Positions 6,037 to 9,033 of a stretch of DNA of 9,033 bases are shown here, in pieces (within the stretch, counting starts at the first letter, position 1; each line of letters starts with the position of its first letter). Position numbers and translations under genes: made by a program. Source of the DNA: an uncultured Zetaproteobacteria bacterium (GTDB lineage Bacteria > Pseudomonadota > Zetaproteobacteria > Mariprofundales > Mariprofundaceae); assembly GCA_913056285.1 (NCBI GenBank), contig CAJXNE010000079.1, positions 1-9,033 of the forward strand, given 5' to 3'. Under the pieces are notes generated by a model. The model did not search any database. It was given only the letters and a program-made list of their open reading frames with translations, and had not been told where the DNA came from.

Positions 6037-7280
6037 GCAGCAGCTTCAAAACCATCGGCTTCAGCCAAGGCATCAAAATCCTTCAGGCTGGCATCGATGA
6101 TGCGCGGTTTAGTAATCGCATCAACGACGGCTTCCTGAGTCTTCAAGCCATTACCGGTAATGCAGAGCACAATGGATTCATCGCGCGGCAGCTTACCGGA
6201 TTCAATCATCTTTTTAGCACAACCCAGTGTAACACCGCCAGCCGTTTCAGCAAAGATACCTTCGGTTTCGGCCAGCAGTTTCATGGCATCCACCACTTCC
6301 TCATCCGAAATATCTTCCGCCCAGCCGTCGGTTTCGTTGATTACGCGATTGGCATAATAACCATCTGCCGGATTACCAATCGCCAGCGATTTGGCGATGG
6401 TATCAGCAATCACCGGATGAATCAGATCCGTACCATCTTTCACCGACTTGGCGATCGGCGAACAACCGGTCGCCTGCGCGCCATACATGGCCGTACCGTT
6501 ATCCTCGATAAGACCCAGCTGGATAAACTCTTTGATGGATTTATGAATCTTGGTACACAGCGAGCCCGATGCCATCGGCACCACGATATGTTTGGGCGCT
6601 TTCCAGCCCAGCTGTTCCATCACTTCATAACCGAGCGATTTGGAGCCTTCAGCGTAAAACGGACGTACATTCACATTCACAAAGGCCCAGCCATACTTGC
6701 CGGCCACTTCCGAACAGAGGCGATTTACATCATCATATTTGCCTTTGATGCCGATAATGCGCGTCCCGAAAATACCCGCACCGAGCACCTTGCCCTGCTC
6801 CAGATCGTGCGGAATAAACACATAGGACTCCAGCCCCGCAGCTGCCGCATTGGCCGCTACCGAACCGGCCAGATTACCGGTCGAAGCACAGGCCACTGTC
6901 TTGAATCCAAACTCGACTGCCTTGGAGAGCGCTACAGATACGACGCGATCCTTGAATGAGAGTGTCGGATAGCAGACCGAATCATTCTTGATATAGAGCT
7001 CGGATACGCCCAGCGCCTTTTCCAGATTTTTCGCACGCACCAGCGGCGTAAATCCGTTCTGGGCTCCGACCGTCGGCTCGCCATCAATCGGCAGCAGCTC
7101 TTTATAGCGCCACATGGTCTGCGGTCGCGACTCAATCAGTTCACGGGTAAAATAGCCGTCCAGTTTTTCGTAATCATAGACCACTTCCAGCGGCCCGAAA
7201 CAGAACTCGCAAACATGGGTGGGCTGGATATCGTATTCCTGACCGCACTCTCTACATTTCAATGCACGAACAATGTTCAT
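6033..7280 (-). CDS. thrC: Threonine synthase-like PLP enzyme with N-terminal zinc ribbon
   Basis: The fold-type II PLP enzyme (415 residues from the chosen start) is similar to threonine synthase, which converts O-phosphohomoserine to threonine. It opens with a zinc ribbon (Cys9, Cys12, Cys24, Cys27), followed by PLP-lysine Lys110 in TLSFKDR, the ASTGN loop (132-136), SLGYEV and, near the C-terminus, CITGNGLKT. I chose ATG 7280 because GGAG lies 9 nt upstream. ATG 7289 has GGAG immediately adjacent and ATG 7295 only GGCGGG; either could add a few residues. The frame stays open to 7358, but that stretch is the leader terminator and is very unlikely to be translated. It is the first gene behind the SAM-I riboswitch and precedes the sulfur carrier, so a role as an O-phosphohomoserine-dependent homocysteine synthase is a possible alternative. 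The TAG stop lies within a 120-bp repeat. Confidence 0.85.
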   Translation of the reverse strand: MNIVRALKCRECGQEYDIQPTHVCEFCFGPLEVVYDYEKLDGYFTRELIESRPQTMWRYKELLPIDGEPTVGAQNGFTPLVRAKNLEKALGVSELYIKNDSVCYPTLSFKDRVVSVALSKAVEFGFKTVACASTGNLAGSVAANAAAAGLESYVFIPHDLEQGKVLGAGIFGTRIIGIKGKYDDVNRLCSEVAGKYGWAFVNVNVRPFYAEGSKSLGYEVMEQLGWKAPKHIVVPMASGSLCTKIHKSIKEFIQLGLIEDNGTAMYGAQATGCSPIAKSVKDGTDLIHPVIADTIAKSLAIGNPADGYYANRVINETDGWAEDISDEEVVDAMKLLAETEGIFAETAGGVTLGCAKKMIESGKLPRDESIVLCITGNGLKTQEAVVDAITKPRIIDASLKDFDALAEADGFEAAA

Positions 7281-7313
7281 GTACTTCATCTCCATTATCG
7301 ACCCGCCAGAAAC

Positions 7314-7341
7314 AAAAAAACCTCCGCGATTGGCGAAGGTT
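7314..7341 (-). terminator. Intrinsic terminator of the riboswitch expression platform
   Basis: On the minus strand AACCTTCGC (7341-7333) pairs with GCGGAGGTT (7327-7319) around the loop CAATC: nine pairs, one of them T-G, followed directly by five further T. It lies between the aptamer and thrC. An alternative pairing of GGTTG (7379-7375) with CAACC (7342-7338) would break the terminator arm, and GGTTG directly abuts the 3' side of aptamer P1. That is the expected OFF-with-SAM layout. Confidence 0.92.
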
Positions 7342-7377
7342 GTATCAAGAGAATGCACGTGTGCATCAAACGATCAA

Positions 7378-7525
7378 CCCGCATCATCGCTCCCTCGAGG
7401 TTCCCCTCTCAGGCAGGCATTGGCACCATTCTCCTCCGATGTTTGTTTTAATTAAAACAGGACATCTTCGGCCGGTTGCCGCAGTATCATAGGGCCTGCA
7501 CCCTCCACCGCTCTGGATAAGCCGG
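7378..7525 (-). promoter_or_regulatory. SAM-I (S-box) riboswitch aptamer
   Basis: Read on the minus strand, the leader shows the S-box core in order: CTTATCCAGAGCGGTGGAGG (7521-7502), GGCCCTATGATAC, CGGCAACC (7481-7474), GGTGCCAATGCCTGCC (7427-7412), then a closing GATGA (7388-7384). TTATC (7520-7516) pairs with GATGA as part of P1, with an outer CCGGC/GCGG extension. P3 is capped by the hairpin TGTTTT-AATT-AAAACA, and P4 contains GAGG-GGAA-CCTC. All conserved blocks are present at sensible spacing, and an intrinsic terminator follows. By the known logic of this class, S-adenosylmethionine binding should stabilise P1 and switch the thrC-to-reductase operon off. Confidence 0.94.
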
Positions 7526-7544
7526 ATTTAATATGTAGCGGCGA

Positions 7545-7572
7545 ATTATCGGGTGGTTTTCACAAAACGCAA
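7545..7572 (-). promoter_or_regulatory. Putative sigma-70 promoter of the sulfur operon
   Basis: On the minus strand TTGCGT (7572-7567) and GATAAT (7550-7545) are separated by 16 nt. The -10 box is one base from consensus, the -35 box is weaker. Transcription would start near 7538, about a dozen bases before the riboswitch aptamer, which is where a promoter is needed. Confidence 0.5.
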
Positions 7573-7674
7573 GTCATTAAATCGACGACCCTCGTGACTG
7601 ATTTCATGCCGCGAATCAAAACACCATTTGAATGAACCGCTACCAAGGCTGAAATTGCAGGCATGAAGCGGAAC

Positions 7675-7703
7675 TTGAGAAGAGAAGCTTGCGTGATTAA
7701 ATA
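7675..7703 (+). promoter_or_regulatory. Possible promoter of hsdM
   Basis: TTGAGA (7675-7680) and TAAATA (7698-7703) are separated by 17 nt, about 60 nt upstream of the hsdM start. The region is A/T-rich, so a chance match is quite possible. The rest of 7573-7769 shows no gene; it is the divergent control region between the two units. Confidence 0.3.
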
Positions 7704-7769
7704 TATTGGTATGGAGTGTAACCGCATTATTAGGGTGTATTTCAAAGAATAACTGGCATTTGGGGAGAT

Positions 7770-9033
7770 ATGTTCGAACAGACGTTTAAAAACATCGATA
7801 ACGTCCTGCATAAAGATGCGGGCTCAGATAGTGAACTGGATTATATCGGGCAGACATCATGGGTGATGTTTCTGCGGTATCTGGATGAGTTGGAGCAGGA
7901 CAAGGCTGATGAGGCGGAGCTTCAGGGGCAAGAGTATCAGTATATCCTTGCTGATGAATATCAATGGTCCAACTGGGCAATGCCCAAGGGTGCTGACGGC
8001 AAGCTGGATCATCATGTTGCCATGACCGGCCCAGACCTGATTGACTTTGTAGATCATAAACTCTGGCCCTATCTGGCCGCTTTCAAGCACTCAGCCGATC
8101 ATCCTCAAACCATTGAATACAAGATTGGAGAAATCTTCTCCGAGCTGAAAAATAAGGTGCAGTCCGGCTACAGCCTGCGTGATATTCTGGAATACGCTGA
8201 TGCGCTTCCGTTCCGCGCCAGTAAGGATAAACACGAACTCAGCCATCTCTATGAGACCAAAATTAAGAATATGGGCAATGCAGGTCGTAATGGCGGCCAG
8301 TATTACACCCCGCGCCCACTGATTCGGGCGATGATTGAAGTAATCGATCCACAGATTGGCGAAAAGGTTTATTATGGTGCAGCAGGCTCATGCGGCTTTT
8401 TGTGTGAAGCTTATGAATACATGGCCAAACGCATGGAGAAGAGCACCGCCAATCTCAAAACGATTCAGGAAGATACGTTCTACGGCAAAGAGAAAAAGAA
8501 CCTCGCTTATGTGATCGGTATTATGAACATGATTCTACACGGTATCGAAGCGCCGAATCTGATTCGTACCAACACCCTTGGCGAAAACATCCGCGATATT
8601 CAGGAGAAGGATCGCTATCACGTGATTCTGGCAAACCCGCCGTTCGGTGGTGGTGAACATAAAGAGGTGCAACAGAACTTTCCGATCAAGACTGGTGAGA
8701 CAGCGTTCCTCTTTCTGCAGCATTTCATCAAGTCTCTCAAGACTGGTGGCCGTGCAGCGGTAGTCATTAAAAACACTTTCTTGAGCAACACCGATAATGC
8801 CTCTGTCAGCCTGCGTAAACACCTGCTGGACGCTTGTAACCTGCACACCGTACTCGATATGCCGAGTGGCACATTCTTAGGCGCTGGCGTGAAGACGGTA
8901 GTGCTCTTTTTCCAGAAAGGTGAACCAACGAAGAATACGTGGTATTACCAGCTTAATCCTGGTCGCAACATGGGCAAAACCAATCCGCTCAATGATAAAG
9001 ATATGGCGGAGTTTATAGAGCTTCAGAAAACCA
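7770..9033 (+). CDS. hsdM: Type I restriction-modification DNA methyltransferase subunit HsdM (3' end outside window)
   Basis: My translation gives 421 residues running off the right edge; family members are usually about 500. HsdM transfers a methyl group from S-adenosylmethionine to adenine N6 within the HsdM-HsdS complex. The N-terminal helical domain (FKNIDNVLHKDAG, QTSWVMFLRYLDELEQ) is typical. GGQYYTPRPLIRAM (175-188) precedes the S-adenosylmethionine-binding motif I, VYYGAAGSCGFLCEA (200-214), and the catalytic motif IV NPPF is at 289-292. Motif I has Tyr202 where relatives carry Asp (VYDGA or DPA). The start is fixed by an in-frame stop at 7731 and the family-typical N-terminus; the GGGGAG ribosome site lies only 2 nt from the ATG, unusually close. 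hsdS and hsdR are expected further right. Confidence 0.93.
   Translation, partial: MFEQTFKNIDNVLHKDAGSDSELDYIGQTSWVMFLRYLDELEQDKADEAELQGQEYQYILADEYQWSNWAMPKGADGKLDHHVAMTGPDLIDFVDHKLWPYLAAFKHSADHPQTIEYKIGEIFSELKNKVQSGYSLRDILEYADALPFRASKDKHELSHLYETKIKNMGNAGRNGGQYYTPRPLIRAMIEVIDPQIGEKVYYGAAGSCGFLCEAYEYMAKRMEKSTANLKTIQEDTFYGKEKKNLAYVIGIMNMILHGIEAPNLIRTNTLGENIRDIQEKDRYHVILANPPFGGGEHKEVQQNFPIKTGETAFLFLQHFIKSLKTGGRAAVVIKNTFLSNTDNASVSLRKHLLDACNLHTVLDMPSGTFLGAGVKTVVLFFQKGEPTKNTWYYQLNPGRNMGKTNPLNDKDMAEFIELQKT

Noticed and set aside
7281..7358. N-terminal extension of thrC to the ATG at 7358
   Set aside because: The extension is encoded by the terminator hairpin and T-tract of the riboswitch, has no ribosome site, and precedes a normal zinc-ribbon start at 7280.
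1..7570. Mec/JAMM protease gene for carrier maturation
   Set aside because: I looked for an HxH...SxxD protein among the coding frames because the carrier ends GGC; none is present in the window.
7560..7811. Minus-strand 83-residue frame overlapping the start of hsdM
   Set aside because: It overlaps the hsdM start and the promoter region of the sulfur operon, has no recognisable domain and no convincing ribosome site.

Overview
The window looks like chromosomal DNA of a proteobacterium with roughly balanced base composition. I suspect an iron- or sulfur-oxidising lineage such as the Zetaproteobacteria, but only from a remembered resemblance in gene order and protein style, so the taxonomic call is weak. 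It holds two divergent units: a long leftward (minus-strand) sulfur-assimilation operon filling about 1-7570, and the start of a rightward type I restriction-modification locus from 7770 to the right edge.

In its own reading direction the minus-strand unit runs: putative promoter (7545-7572), SAM-I (S-box) riboswitch aptamer (7378-7525), intrinsic terminator (7314-7341), threonine synthase-like PLP enzyme (thrC), CysO-like ThiS/MoaD sulfur carrier, stand-alone NIL-domain protein, cysteine synthase (cysK), MoeB/ThiF-type E1 enzyme, siroheme sulfite/nitrite reductase with a fused TusA domain, and a radical SAM protein cut by the left edge. No intrinsic terminator with a clear T-tract was seen between the genes, so I read them as one transcript.

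Together the genes form a plausible protein-thiocarboxylate route. Sulfite is reduced by the siroheme enzyme, the TusA domain may hold or pass on the sulfur, the E1 enzyme adenylates the carrier C-terminus, and the carrier thiocarboxylate donates sulfur to a PLP enzyme, giving cysteine (cysK) or possibly homocysteine (the thrC-like enzyme). Control by a SAM-I riboswitch suggests methionine/homocysteine supply rather than threonine. The carrier ends Gly-Gly-Cys instead of Gly-Gly, so a C-terminal residue must probably be removed by a Mec/JAMM-type protease, which is not in this window.

The operon's gaps are rich in non-coding repeats: two 120-bp elements with terminal inverted repeats and a hairpin supported by three compensatory base-pair changes (3260-3379 and 5917-6036), three copies or derivatives of an ACCACAGAGG-type repeat, and a 14-bp tandem repeat. 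The rightward unit begins with hsdM, whose motif I carries an unusual Tyr; it runs off the right edge.
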